A stretch of DNA of 64,000 nucleotides, taken from Njordibacter sp905182035 (GTDB taxonomy: Bacteria; Pseudomonadota; Gammaproteobacteria; Pseudomonadales; Balneatricaceae). The notes below the pieces were generated by a model. It saw only the letters and a list, made by a program, of their open reading frames with translations, was not told where the DNA came from and made no database searches. Location of the stretch: NCBI RefSeq assembly GCF_047730075.1, contig NZ_CP159831.1:1-64000 (forward strand), written 5' to 3'. The position numbers were made by a program, and so were the translations under genes. Below are positions 9,512-18,966 of this stretch, one piece after another. Each line of letters begins with the position of its first letter. The first letter of the stretch is position 1.

Positions 9512-9702
9512 GCATTAAGTAAAAGAAAGAGTTGCTTCAGCACAACGCCAAGAGCAAGATTTAAGCCCCATATTATACACTAGCAGTACGCGGCTGGCAT
9601 GTACCTAAAAGCACGCTAGTCCCTCGTTTATAGGCCATTTACGAGGTATCATTACCTAACTGAGCCAAACTTAGGCCTTAAGAAAGAATCTTTGACCACT
9701 TT

Positions 9703-10605
9703 ATGTCTGAAAAAATGAAATCCAGCCTCGCTGTGGGCCTATTACGAATATTAGGAAAGCTACCCCTGTGGTGGCTGCATAGTATATCTAAGGTAATATT
9801 AGCTCTCATGGTGGTGTTGCCGAATCAAAACCTCAAACAGACTCGGCTAAACATCCGGCGCTGTTGTCCAAGCCTCACCAGTCAGCAACAAGGAAAATTA
9901 GTACGCCAAAGTTTGCTACATACTATATACGCCGCACTTGAGATGGGTATCAATTGGACACAGCCTAGTCAGCGCGGTTTAGATAGTATCAAGGCGGTGC
10001 AAGGGTCAGCATGTCTTAGCCAAGCCCAAAGCAAAGGAGGTGTGGTGCTATTAACGCCTCATTTGGGTAACTGGGAACTGTTTGCTAATTGGGCTGCGCA
10101 TGAAGCCAAGGTCACAGCCCTGTATAAACCTGCTAAATTGCCTGGCCTTGATAAACTGATACATCAAGCAAGAAGCAACGCAGGCATGAAACTGGCACCA
10201 GCATCGGCGAAAGGCGTAATGCTGCTTAAACGAGCATTATTAAAAGGTGAAGTTAATCTGATATTGCCAGACCAAGAACCGCCGCCAGCAGCTGGTACAA
10301 TTAGCCAATGGTTTGGCCAGCCAGCTTATACCATGACATTAGCAGCGCAGTTGGCTAACACTAAAAACACACGCATTATTCTAGGTTTTGCGCGTCGTTT
10401 GGATGCCAGCGAAGGGTTCGTTATTGAGCTAGAAGACATTACTGACCGGTGTGTGGCGGATAATTGTAGCGATGACAATACTGAAGTGCTGACAGCCAAG
10501 GTACAAGCAATCAATACATCAATAGAAAGGTTGGTCCAAAGCGCTCCAGAACAATACCAATGGGAATACCGACGTTTCAAAAATACTTTAGAGCGGACTA
10601 GCTAA
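9703..10605 (+). CDS. LpxL/HtrB-family lipid A acyltransferase-like protein
   Basis: Members of this family transfer fatty acyl chains to lipid A precursors (or lysophospholipids) at the inner membrane. The 300-residue product has a hydrophobic N-terminal anchor (about 10-40) and the catalytic HX4E-type motif in LLTPHLGNWELF (near 118-126), followed by the DQEPPPAAGT segment (near 190) that corresponds to the family's conserved DQ...G loop. In Pseudomonas a gene of the same family (HtrB1-like) also lies in the glyQS-trkA interval, which supports the call. Acyl chain and acceptor cannot be predicted from the sequence. It is monocistronic and convergent with the next gene. Confidence 0.85.
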   Translation: MSEKMKSSLAVGLLRILGKLPLWWLHSISKVILALMVVLPNQNLKQTRLNIRRCCPSLTSQQQGKLVRQSLLHTIYAALEMGINWTQPSQRGLDSIKAVQGSACLSQAQSKGGVVLLTPHLGNWELFANWAAHEAKVTALYKPAKLPGLDKLIHQARSNAGMKLAPASAKGVMLLKRALLKGEVNLILPDQEPPPAAGTISQWFGQPAYTMTLAAQLANTKNTRIILGFARRLDASEGFVIELEDITDRCVADNCSDDNTEVLTAKVQAINTSIERLVQSAPEQYQWEYRRFKNTLERTS

Positions 10606-10700
10606 AAATAAATCGCACCGTTAGTGCATTTTAGACAACAGCAGGAGTAAAACTGACAGCCAGTTAACCAAGATCATGTGTTTGCTAGTTTGATGGTTGC

Positions 10701-11285
10701 TCAGACAGTTAAGGGCTTGCGGGCTATCAACAAGGCTTTGCCGGCTAATGGGTGATCTAGGTGGGCCAGCTCTTGTTCGTCGAGATAGACCAGAGGCTCT
10801 AGCTCATTAAACAATTCTAACAGCTCGCCTCTTGCCAACAAAAAAGCTGGGCGCCGAGGCTTACTAAGGGCTTCACCTGCTATGTGAGTAACTTGATTAA
10901 ACGTCTGATAGACTAACATACCACCTGGATTGAGGTGCGATATAATCTGTGGACAAAGTGTGCGACTAAGAAATGCTGTTACACAAATAAGGTCAAACAT
11001 CTGGTTTGGCCATGGCGTATCTGTAAGATCTATACACCGTTGATTTACCTCAACTTTTTGCATGCCACAATGGTGCAGCATTTGCTTAAGTCCAGCTGTA
11101 GAATAGTCCCACCCATGCATCGTAAGCCCATGATTTGTAAGGAATATAGCGTTTTGTCCTAAACCGCACGCTAAGTCTAAACCGGAGCCAGTGTTGGGAA
11201 ATAAATGGGTGTAATTTTGCAGGCCATAACTGACGCAAGGTAACTCAGAGGTTAAAGAATAACGTTGGTTCCAGCACTCTGGCAT
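10701..11285 (-). CDS. Small class I SAM-dependent methyltransferase
   Basis: The 194-residue product is a compact Rossmann-fold methyltransferase. The AdoMet-binding motif I is LDLACGLGQNAIFL (about 38-51), followed by the acidic end of strand 2 in GWDYS and a motif IV-like FDLICVTAFLS. It resembles TehB-like or Methyltransf_11 proteins, but there is no residue pattern that fixes the substrate. It follows trkH by 62 bases on the same strand, so it may be the last gene of the def-fmt-rsmB-trkA-trkH run or have its own promoter. The gap holds DnaA-box-like sequences. Its substrate is unknown. Confidence 0.8.
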   Translation of the reverse strand: MPECWNQRYSLTSELPCVSYGLQNYTHLFPNTGSGLDLACGLGQNAIFLTNHGLTMHGWDYSTAGLKQMLHHCGMQKVEVNQRCIDLTDTPWPNQMFDLICVTAFLSRTLCPQIISHLNPGGMLVYQTFNQVTHIAGEALSKPRRPAFLLARGELLELFNELEPLVYLDEQELAHLDHPLAGKALLIARKPLTV

Positions 11286-11298
11286 AGCAAATAATTCC

Positions 11299-11319
11299 TG
11301 TGGATAAGTCTGTGAATAG
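11299..11319 (-). promoter_or_regulatory. DnaA-box match plus near-match upstream of methyltransferase gene
   Basis: On the minus strand there is a perfect TTATCCACA (11299-11307 as TGTGGATAA on plus) and, 12 bases on, CTATTCACA (11311-11319), one mismatch from TTATNCACA. They are in the same orientation in the 62-base gap after trkH. This may be a DnaA-binding pair or chance. Confidence 0.35.
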
Positions 11320-11347
11320 GTTCAGAAAAACTAGCTAATAGAACAAC

Positions 11348-12835
11348 CTACTCGCGCCAAAACATGGGAGTGAATAACACTAATAAGGTAAAGACTTCTA
11401 GACGACCCAAGAGCATAGAGAAACATAGTATCCACTTAGCAGTGTTATTAATATCACCATAGTTAAGTGCAACGTCACCCAGACCAGGGCCAAGATTATT
11501 GATGGTAGCACCTACGGCTGACCAAGCAGTAACCTGATCTAAGCCTGTCGCTAACAGGGCAACCATCATGATCAAAAAGACTAAAATGTAAACGGAGACA
11601 AACCCCCACACAGCTTCGGCCACTCTATCTGGGATTGGGCTAGAGCCCAACTTTACGTGAACGATAGCGTTAGGGTGGATAAGCCGTTGTATTTCTCGAA
11701 GCCCTTGTTTAAGTATAATAAGTACCCGTACCACCTTCATGCCACCGCCGGTAGAGCCGGCACAGCCGCCCATGAAGGCCGCACTGAACAAAAGGAAGGC
11801 TAACATGGCTGGCCATTGGGCGAAATCTGCTGTGGCATAGCCTGTAGTGGTGGCAATAGAGACCACTTCAAACACACCCTGACGGAAACTATCGTTAAAG
11901 CTCATGTTATTGGTGAGCCACAAAGTGGTCACAGTGATAAGACAAATGATGGCGATCACAGTTAGGAAGAAGCGGAATTCCTCGTCCTTCCAATAATGTA
12001 ATAAGCTAGCTCTATAGTGTTTTTGTCGTATGGTGCGCGCAGTGTGGAAATGGAGGCCAAAATTTACCGCCGCTAGTAACATAAAAACGATGGCAATGGT
12101 TTCTATAGCAGCACTATTAAAATACCCCAAGCTGGCATCATGGGTAGAGAAGCCTCCGATAGCAACGGTGGAAAAACTATGGGTGATAGCATCAAAGGCG
12201 TTCATGCCTGCAAACCAGTAGGCTAAACCGCAAGTGACCGTAAGAGTTAAGTAAATATACCAAAGTTGCTTGGCTGTTTCGGTAATTCTGGGGGTGAGTT
12301 TGGAGTCTTTTACTGGCCCTGGAGTTTCTGCTCGATATAGTTGTATACCGCCAATGCCCAGCATAGGAAGAATTGCGACGGCTAATACGATAATACCCAT
12401 ACCGCCAAACCATTGTAGAAATTGACGGTAAAACAATAGCGATTTAGGCAATACATCAAGATGCGTAATGACCGTAGCACCGGTGGTGGTAAGGCCAGAA
12501 AGGGATTCAAACAGAGCGTCCACATAACTCCAATTTGGGTTAACTATAGACAAGGGCGTGGAGAAGTAAAAGGGCAAGGCGCCAAACAGGCCTAGAATAG
12601 ACCAAAACATCACCACAATCACAAAACCATCTCGCGTGCGCAAAACGTTATTGTGTTTCGCAAAACATAGCCACAACAAAAAACCAGCAATAAAAGTGAT
12701 GAAGAAAGAGATCGCAAACGCACTTTCTGCACCATCGTCATGGAGGCTTAGGGCAATGACTAATGACGGCAACATGGAGGCGCTGAAAGCCATTAGCAGC
12801 ATACCAATGATTTTTAAGGTAACACGAAAGTGCAT
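11348..12835 (-). CDS. trkH: Trk potassium uptake system membrane protein TrkH
   Basis: TrkH is the potassium-translocating membrane subunit of the Trk system and works with the cytoplasmic regulator TrkA. The 495-residue product is very hydrophobic and has the four pore-loop repeats of the TrkH/KtrB fold, including SLSGLTTTGATV (near 110-121), FSTVAIGGFSTHD (near 222-234), SIATTTGYATADF and NNLGPGLGDV near the C-terminus. Length is close to the usual 483. The stop of trkA is 8 bases upstream, so trkA and trkH are very likely co-transcribed. Confidence 0.97.
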   Translation of the reverse strand: MHFRVTLKIIGMLLMAFSASMLPSLVIALSLHDDGAESAFAISFFITFIAGFLLWLCFAKHNNVLRTRDGFVIVVMFWSILGLFGALPFYFSTPLSIVNPNWSYVDALFESLSGLTTTGATVITHLDVLPKSLLFYRQFLQWFGGMGIIVLAVAILPMLGIGGIQLYRAETPGPVKDSKLTPRITETAKQLWYIYLTLTVTCGLAYWFAGMNAFDAITHSFSTVAIGGFSTHDASLGYFNSAAIETIAIVFMLLAAVNFGLHFHTARTIRQKHYRASLLHYWKDEEFRFFLTVIAIICLITVTTLWLTNNMSFNDSFRQGVFEVVSIATTTGYATADFAQWPAMLAFLLFSAAFMGGCAGSTGGGMKVVRVLIILKQGLREIQRLIHPNAIVHVKLGSSPIPDRVAEAVWGFVSVYILVFLIMMVALLATGLDQVTAWSAVGATINNLGPGLGDVALNYGDINNTAKWILCFSMLLGRLEVFTLLVLFTPMFWRE

Positions 12836-12843
12836 ATTAAGGC

Positions 12844-14226
12844 CTAAAAGAATCCAAGTGTAACGGCGAATAGTCGCTCAACATCGTGAATCATATGTCT
12901 ATCTGTCAAGAATAGAATGCAATGGTCATTGTTTTTGATGACAGTGTCATGGTGTGCAATGAGCACGTCTTCACCACGTACAATGGCGCCAAAACTGGTG
13001 CCCTGGGGCAGGCTAATATCAGCAACATTACGGCCAACCACTTTGGACGTTTTTGTGTCTCCATGAGCTACCACTTCGATAGCTTCTGCGGCACCTCGCC
13101 TTAAGGAGTGAACGTTGACGATATCGCCACGGCGGACATGGGTTAGTAGGCTACTGATGGTGGTCTGTTGAGGAGAAATGGCAATGTCGATGGTGCCATC
13201 TTCTATTAGATCAACGTAAGCTGGATTGTTTATTAGGGTCATCACCGTGCGCACGCCTAAACGTTTAGCCAACATAGACGCCATAATATTGGCCTCGTCG
13301 TCGTTAGTTAAGGCACAAAAAACATCCGTAGATTCTATGTTTTCTTCGATTAGTAGCTCTTTGTCGGAAGCACTACCATGTAGGATGATGACATCGTCAA
13401 GGATATCGGCTAGGTGCTCACAACGCTCTAGCCCGCGTTCAATAACTTTGACGCGGAAATTATTACGTAAATTTTGGGCTAACCTAGAACCAATATTACC
13501 ACCACCTGCGATCATGATGCGTTTATATGGTTTTTCTAATCGACGAAGTTCACTCATGACCTTACTAATATCCGCCTTAGCAGCGATAAAAAAGACTTCA
13601 TCATCGACATGAATATGGGTTTTACCGGAAGGTACGATGGCTTTATCGTTGCGGAAAATGGCCGCAACGCGAGTGTCAACGTTAGGCATATGACTTCGCA
13701 AATCAGATACAGGTTTACCCACTAATGGGCCACCATGGCTGGCGGTCACCGCAACCAGCTGCACTTTACCTTTGGCAAAATCGAGCACTTGTAGGGCCGT
13801 CGGGTTTTCTATCAGTCGCTGAACGTGGGCGGTAACCAACTTTTCTGGGCTAATAATGACGTCGATAGGAAACGCTCGTGGCTCTTGTTTAAATAAGGCT
13901 TCGCGCTCTAACAAATACTGATGTTCGCGGATACGGCTAATAATGGTAGGTGTTTGGAACATGGTTTTAGCGATTTGGCAGGCCACCATGTTTACTTCGT
14001 CACTGTTGGTAACAGCCACTAACATATCAGCGTCTTCGGCACCGGCACTGGCTAGAATATTGGGAAGCGATGCATGCCCGCGCACGGTACGAATATCAAG
14101 GCGATCTTGTAAATCTTTTAAGTGGCCGGCGTCTTGGTCCACCATAGTCACATCATTGGCCTCGTTGGCCAAGTTTTCAGCAAGGGTACGGCCAACCTGA
14201 CCTGCACCAAGAATGATGATTTTCAT
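12844..14226 (-). CDS. trkA: Trk potassium uptake system regulatory protein TrkA
   Basis: TrkA is the peripheral NAD(H)/nucleotide-binding subunit that gates TrkH. The 460-residue product has two RCK modules: an N-terminal Rossmann motif MKIIILGAGQVGRTLAENL (1-19) and a second one, RIMIAGGGNIGSRLAQNL (near 233-250), each followed by a C-terminal TrkA_C subdomain. Length is normal. It lies between rsmB (84 bases upstream) and trkH (8 bases downstream), as in Pseudomonas. Confidence 0.97.
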   Translation of the reverse strand: MKIIILGAGQVGRTLAENLANEANDVTMVDQDAGHLKDLQDRLDIRTVRGHASLPNILASAGAEDADMLVAVTNSDEVNMVACQIAKTMFQTPTIISRIREHQYLLEREALFKQEPRAFPIDVIISPEKLVTAHVQRLIENPTALQVLDFAKGKVQLVAVTASHGGPLVGKPVSDLRSHMPNVDTRVAAIFRNDKAIVPSGKTHIHVDDEVFFIAAKADISKVMSELRRLEKPYKRIMIAGGGNIGSRLAQNLRNNFRVKVIERGLERCEHLADILDDVIILHGSASDKELLIEENIESTDVFCALTNDDEANIMASMLAKRLGVRTVMTLINNPAYVDLIEDGTIDIAISPQQTTISSLLTHVRRGDIVNVHSLRRGAAEAIEVVAHGDTKTSKVVGRNVADISLPQGTSFGAIVRGEDVLIAHHDTVIKNNDHCILFLTDRHMIHDVERLFAVTLGFF

Positions 14227-14310
14227 ACTAGAGCAAAATGCCTCAAGAGCTTTTTATGGCCACCATGATAGCAGAACACATGGCAGAATCTACCATCATG
14301 ACTGCAACTG

Positions 14311-15606
14311 TTAGAGTGGCTTGTGAAGTTTGGCGTAGTAAAAGCCATCGTGACTTGTTGGATTAGGAAATAGCTGGCGGCCTACATCCATTTCAATGCC
14401 CCAATCACCATCAATGACACAATGTTGGGCCTGTGTTTGCTGCTTTAAAAAGCGGGCCACAAGGCGATCATTTTCTTGGCGTAATATGGAGCAAGTGGCG
14501 TAGAGCAAATAACCTCCGGGTTTCAACAAAGGCCATAGATTATGTAGTAGTTTTAGTTGCAATTGGGCCAGTTCCAAAACGTCTTCGCTAGTGCGTAGAA
14601 TTTTTATGTCGGGGTTGCGTCTAATTACACCAGTAGCCGAACAGGGCGCATCAAGCAGTATCCGGTCAAAGGTTTCTCCATCCCACCACTGATCTGGCTC
14701 ACTGGCGTCGGCGCAGATGATCTTTGCTTCTAGCCCCATACGCTGTAAGTTTTCTTCCATGCGACCAATACGCCGTTGTTCAAGCTCAACCGCAACGACA
14801 TCTAGATCCTGCGCTTCTAATAAATGGCAGGTTTTACCACCGGGCGCAGCACAAGCATCTAACACGCGCTGGCCCGCTTCTAGTTGTAATAACTGCGCAG
14901 ATAGTTGCGGTGCTTCGTCCTGCACACTAAACCAACCTTCCGAAAAACCTGGCAATTGAGTGACATCGCAAGGTTTTACAAGTTGCACTCCAACATTGCT
15001 TATCTGGCATGCGTGGCCTAGGTGACCTGCGTCTGCTAAAGCGATTAAATAATCACTAGGGCTGATTTTTCGGCTATTGACGCGGAGTGTAAGAGGCCCT
15101 TGGGGGTCGTTGGCCGCTATAATTTGTAGCCAATGATTTGGCCAATGGTGGCTTAGCTTAGACACGAGCCACTCGGGGTGATTATAACGGTAGGCATCAT
15201 GCTCATTAAGCACTTCAGCAAGTTCTACACCTCCACGAATATAAGAACGCAATACACCATTGATCAGTTTGTCTGCCCAGCGTTTGCCACTAGCCTTAGC
15301 AGCTTGCACGGTAGCATCTACGGCCGCGTAGTCAGGCGTACGCATGGCCTTAATTTGGTATAAACCCATAAGAATGAGTGCATAAATATCCTGATCCTGG
15401 CTCTTTATAGGTTTGTGTAGAAGCTGTTCCGCAATGAGTTCCAGTTGTGGGAAATGCCTACAGGTGCCGTAGCACAGTTGCTGAATGAGGGCGCGGTCTC
15501 CATGTTCTGCAGCTTCTAAGGCCTTAGGTAGGCTAGAAGCTAAAGAGCCCTTTTGGCACAACACAGAGGTAAGGGCTTGGGCTGCCAATAAGCGTGGGTT
15601 TGCCAT
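14311..15606 (-). CDS. rsmB: 16S rRNA m5C967 methyltransferase RsmB
   Basis: RsmB (Sun/RrmB) methylates cytosine 967 of 16S rRNA using AdoMet. The 431-residue product has an N-terminal NusB-like RNA-binding domain (about 1-130) and a C-terminal Rossmann methyltransferase domain with motif I VLDACAAPGGKTCHLLE (near 248-264). The two catalytic cysteines are in DAPCSATGVIRRNPDIK (near 322) and in YATCSILRQEND (near 375). Length is normal. The fmt stop is two bases upstream of its start, so the def-fmt-rsmB operon is intact. Confidence 0.97.
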   Translation of the reverse strand: MANPRLLAAQALTSVLCQKGSLASSLPKALEAAEHGDRALIQQLCYGTCRHFPQLELIAEQLLHKPIKSQDQDIYALILMGLYQIKAMRTPDYAAVDATVQAAKASGKRWADKLINGVLRSYIRGGVELAEVLNEHDAYRYNHPEWLVSKLSHHWPNHWLQIIAANDPQGPLTLRVNSRKISPSDYLIALADAGHLGHACQISNVGVQLVKPCDVTQLPGFSEGWFSVQDEAPQLSAQLLQLEAGQRVLDACAAPGGKTCHLLEAQDLDVVAVELEQRRIGRMEENLQRMGLEAKIICADASEPDQWWDGETFDRILLDAPCSATGVIRRNPDIKILRTSEDVLELAQLQLKLLHNLWPLLKPGGYLLYATCSILRQENDRLVARFLKQQTQAQHCVIDGDWGIEMDVGRQLFPNPTSHDGFYYAKLHKPL

Positions 15607-15608
15607 GG

Positions 15609-16574
15609 TTAGTTGTCCACCTTAAGGCTGGTAAAGGCTTCACCAAGTATCATTTTTTGTTTTAGGCTCATGATTTCACTTTGATTTAGGGTCTTGCCAC
15701 CAGGCCATTGTAATTGAGTGATTTTAAGGTGGCCCCTACCACACACCACTTCTAAACCCGTTTTATCAAGCGTAACTAAAGTGCCAGCTGGTTGGTTACC
15801 AGAGGACTCTATTGCGTGGGCCATCCAGATGCGTAGGCGATTGTCTTGCCAATCGCTGTAGGCCACTGGCCAGGAGTTAAGACCGCGTACTTGCAGGCTG
15901 ATTTGCTGGGCACTTTGGTGCCAATCAATGGCGCCCTCGGCTTTGGTTAACTTAGCGGCATAGTTGGCTTCAGCGTTGTCTTGAACTTCCGCCGTAAGTT
16001 TTGCACTTTGCAGGCCATTTAAAACCTTAACTAGGCTATTACAACCAAGCTCTGCCAACTTTTTGTACAAGCTAGCGCTAGTGTCAGCTAATGTAATGGG
16101 AATGCCTGTTTTAAGCAACATAGGACCGGTGTCTAGGCCCGCTTCCATTTGCATAACCGTCACACCAGACGTTGCGTCACCGGCTAATATTGCTCGTTGA
16201 ATGGGCGCTGCGCCACGCCAACGGGGTAATAAGGAGCCGTGCACATTAATACAACCTAAGCGAGGCGTGTCTAAAGCGACTTGAGGGAGTAGTAAACCAT
16301 AAGCTACGACCACCATGATGTCGGCTTTGTAGCTAGCCAATACATGCTGAGTTTGTGGGTCTTTTAGAGTTAACGGTTGTTGTACTTCAATCGAGTGTTC
16401 AAGGGCGAGGGTCTTAACTGGGCTAACTGTCAATTTGCGGCCCCGACCAGCAGGGCGGTCTGGCTGGCTGTAAACACTAACTACCTGGTGTGAACTATCA
16501 AGCAAGGCTTGTAAATGTTGGGCTGCAAATTCTGGTGTGCCTGCAAAAATAATTCTTAAACCCGTTTCGCTCAC
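15609..16574 (-). CDS. fmt: Methionyl-tRNA formyltransferase
   Basis: Fmt formylates initiator Met-tRNA with 10-formyl-tetrahydrofolate. The 321-residue product has the N-terminal FAGTPEFAAQHL motif (about 10-21), the SQPDRPAGRGRK loop, and the catalytic NVHGSLLPRWRGAAPIQ segment (near 110-126, with the conserved Asn-His), followed by the C-terminal tRNA-binding domain. It overlaps the def stop by four bases and precedes rsmB, the usual def-fmt-rsmB arrangement. Confidence 0.98.
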   Translation of the reverse strand: MSETGLRIIFAGTPEFAAQHLQALLDSSHQVVSVYSQPDRPAGRGRKLTVSPVKTLALEHSIEVQQPLTLKDPQTQHVLASYKADIMVVVAYGLLLPQVALDTPRLGCINVHGSLLPRWRGAAPIQRAILAGDATSGVTVMQMEAGLDTGPMLLKTGIPITLADTSASLYKKLAELGCNSLVKVLNGLQSAKLTAEVQDNAEANYAAKLTKAEGAIDWHQSAQQISLQVRGLNSWPVAYSDWQDNRLRIWMAHAIESSGNQPAGTLVTLDKTGLEVVCGRGHLKITQLQWPGGKTLNQSEIMSLKQKMILGEAFTSLKVDN

Positions 16575-17128
16575 GCTTGGGCTTCCTCGTCAATTTTGGC
16601 CCTAGCTTCGTAGAGCGCATCTTTGGCTTCATCACGGTGTTTTTTCTCAAGTTTTTTACGGATGCGGTCCCTTTTAACACGTGAAAGGTAATCCACAAAC
16701 AACTTACCGTTAAGGTGGTCTAGTTCATGTTGAATACAAACAGCAAACAAGCCCTCGGCTTGCTCAGAAATAGTTTCACCATTTTCATCAAAGGCGCAGA
16801 GTTGAATTTTGCTATGACGTGCTACATCGTCGTAAAACTCAGGCACCGACAAGCAACCTTCTTGGTAGCTTTGCACTTCGTCGGTCAATGGTTCCCAACT
16901 AGGGTTAACTAGCACCCTTGGGTCGTCACCATCTTCGCTTACATCAATCACCACAACGCGTTGGTGAACATTCACTTGTGAAGCGGCTAAACCTATGCCC
17001 GGGGCATGGTACATGGTTTCTAGCATGTCCTTAGCCAGTTGGCGGGTGTCATCGTTAATTTGCACCACATCCACTGCAACTTTGCGCAAACGTGGATCTG
17101 GAAACTCTAAAATTGGTAATAGTGCCAT
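16571..17128 (-). CDS. def: Peptide deformylase
   Basis: Def removes the N-formyl group from nascent proteins and is a metal (Fe/Zn) enzyme. The 185-residue product has all three motifs: GIGLAASQ (44-51), EGCLS with the metal-binding Cys (90-94) and HELDH with the metal-binding His pair and catalytic Glu (134-138). The C-terminus is a charged Lys/Arg/Glu-rich helix of about 35 residues. It starts the minus-strand operon and is divergent from dprA, with about 110 bases between the starts. Confidence 0.98.
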   Translation of the reverse strand: MALLPILEFPDPRLRKVAVDVVQINDDTRQLAKDMLETMYHAPGIGLAASQVNVHQRVVVIDVSEDGDDPRVLVNPSWEPLTDEVQSYQEGCLSVPEFYDDVARHSKIQLCAFDENGETISEQAEGLFAVCIQHELDHLNGKLFVDYLSRVKRDRIRKKLEKKHRDEAKDALYEARAKIDEEAQA

Positions 17129-17239
17129 GGGATTCTGTGTTCGTTGAGGTCTGGCGCAGCAGGTTTGAGGATTACTAACGCAAATATAAATTTATTAGCT
17201 AGAATTATAGCACTATCTGTCTTTAGTAATGGAATGATT

Positions 17240-18355
17240 ATGGATGATCATCATTTAGCTTGGCTTGCGTTGAGCGAACTCAACCTAACCTTTAAGCAAG
17301 GCTTCGACTTAGCTCAACTTTATAGCCACGGAGCCACTATTTTAGAGCAACAATTGTCGCCTCAGTTAGTCTCTATTTTGAGCCATAAGCAGCGCCAGTG
17401 TCTAGCCCGGTTAACGTCTCAACCTTTACAATTGAGCCTCGCTAAGCAATTGCATTGGGTAGAGAGTAACAACGCCTTGTTGCTACTGTATGATGATATG
17501 AACTATCCAGAAGCTTTGAAATCAATTCACCACCCACCTGCATTCTTATGGTTGCAAGGTCGCTCTAGCCTGCTTAATGAACCCTGCATTGCCATGGTGG
17601 GTGCCCGTAGAGCCACAGCCAATGGGATGGCATTAGCCAAAACTTTTGCTGCTAGCCTTGGTGCCAGTGGTTTAACAATCGTCAGTGGCTTGGCCTTAGG
17701 TATAGATGGTGCTTGTCATCAAGGGGCCCTTGACGCCCAAGCGGATACTATTGCGGTACTCGGATCGGGGTTAGGTCAAATATACCCATTAAAACATCAG
17801 CCATTGGCACAACGTATACTTGCGGGCGCTGGATTGCTGGTGTCACCTTGGCCGCTTATGGCCAAACCCTTAGGATACCGGTTTCCAGCACGTAATCGCA
17901 TCATCAGTGGGTTGAGTATGGGCGTTTTAGTTTTGGAGGCGGCGCTTAGAAGTGGTTCTCTCATTACCGCCAAAACCGCATTGGAACAAGGGCGGGAGGT
18001 CTTTGCTGTGCCCTCAAGCGTGCACAATGTTCAAGCCCATGGCTGCCACCAATTGATACGTAACGGAGCTATACTAGTGGATCAACCACAACAAGTTTTG
18101 ACAGAATTGGCCCTTCAATTGCGGCCATGGGTAGGGCGCTACCAACCCCAAGACCTAACTATACAGCAAGATTCTGGGTATATTGTGGAAGAATTACAAA
18201 AATTGCTGCGAGTTTTTGGCTATGACCCTGTGCCAGTTGATATACTTTGCGCTCAATTGGATGAGCCGTATAATGTTGTTGCAGCACAATTGGTAGAATT
18301 AGAGCTACTTGGCCTGGTGCGACTGACGGTCGGTGGTTATGAAAAAGTGCTTTAG
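17240..18355 (+). CDS. dprA: DNA processing protein DprA (Smf)
   Basis: DprA binds incoming single-stranded DNA and loads RecA during natural transformation; it is also found in bacteria not known to be competent. From the ATG at 17240 the product is 371 residues. An upstream in-frame TTG at 17144 has no good support, and an ATG at 17234 is equally possible; the GGA before 17234 best fits 17240. The Rossmann-like core is visible in MVGARRAT, VSGLALGIDGACHQGAL, AVLGSGLGQIYP and FPARNRIISGLS, followed by a C-terminal winged-helix-like domain. The end overlaps possible upstream starts of tsaC. Confidence 0.93.
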   Translation: MDDHHLAWLALSELNLTFKQGFDLAQLYSHGATILEQQLSPQLVSILSHKQRQCLARLTSQPLQLSLAKQLHWVESNNALLLLYDDMNYPEALKSIHHPPAFLWLQGRSSLLNEPCIAMVGARRATANGMALAKTFAASLGASGLTIVSGLALGIDGACHQGALDAQADTIAVLGSGLGQIYPLKHQPLAQRILAGAGLLVSPWPLMAKPLGYRFPARNRIISGLSMGVLVLEAALRSGSLITAKTALEQGREVFAVPSSVHNVQAHGCHQLIRNGAILVDQPQQVLTELALQLRPWVGRYQPQDLTIQQDSGYIVEELQKLLRVFGYDPVPVDILCAQLDEPYNVVAAQLVELELLGLVRLTVGGYEKVL

Positions 18356-18377
18356 GCACAAGCGTCTTAGGAAATCT

Positions 18378-18944
18378 ATGCGACCCAGCAATTGGCATTT
18401 AAACCGCGCCACACAAACCCTAATCACCGGTGGCGTCATCGCCTATCCTACAGAGGCGGTATGGGGCTTAGGCTGTGACCCATGGAATGCGGCAGCGGTA
18501 GATAGAATGCTCAAATTAAAACAACGGCCCATGTACAAAGGCCTAATATTAATTGCGTCCCAATGGGGCCAGTTTCAGCCCTTGTTAGACGCATTGACGG
18601 CGCAACAAATCGAGCAGCTTAACCTAACTTGGCCGGGCCCAACCACTTGGTTAATACCAGACCCACAATGTTGGGTGCCACCATGGATTAAAGGTCAGCA
18701 TGCGAGCGTTGCCTTGCGGGTATCGGCCCATCCTATAGTGACCGCATTATGTGATCGTTTTAACGGCCCAATAGTATCTACTTCTGCCAATTTAGCTGGG
18801 CACCAACCAATCAGAAGCCGCTTGCACATAGCACGTACCTTTGGCGACCAACTTGATTACGTAGTTAATGGCGAGCTAGGCCAGAGTAAACAACCCAGCC
18901 AAGTGAAAGATTTAGTTTCGGGACAAGTCATTCGTCCAGCGTAA
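18378..18944 (+). CDS. tsaC: Threonylcarbamoyl-AMP synthase (TsaC/YrdC)
   Basis: TsaC makes threonylcarbamoyl-AMP from threonine, bicarbonate and ATP, the first step of the t6A37 modification of ANN-decoding tRNAs. I place the start at the ATG at 18378, preceded by AGGA at the right distance, giving 188 residues, the normal length; an in-frame ATG at 18333 inside dprA would add 15 unconserved residues. Family motifs include the YPTEAVWGLGCDP segment, KxRP-type KQRPMYKGLILI and STSANLAGH. It sits between dprA and hemF, as in Pseudomonas. Confidence 0.95.
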   Translation: MRPSNWHLNRATQTLITGGVIAYPTEAVWGLGCDPWNAAAVDRMLKLKQRPMYKGLILIASQWGQFQPLLDALTAQQIEQLNLTWPGPTTWLIPDPQCWVPPWIKGQHASVALRVSAHPIVTALCDRFNGPIVSTSANLAGHQPIRSRLHIARTFGDQLDYVVNGELGQSKQPSQVKDLVSGQVIRPA

Positions 18945-18966
18945 ATCAATATTTAAGGAATACTTC

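Noticed and set aside
17144..17239. TTG-initiated N-terminal extension of DprA
   Set aside because: The extension has no conserved DprA sequence and lies in the def-dprA promoter gap; the ATGs at 17234/17240 fit better.
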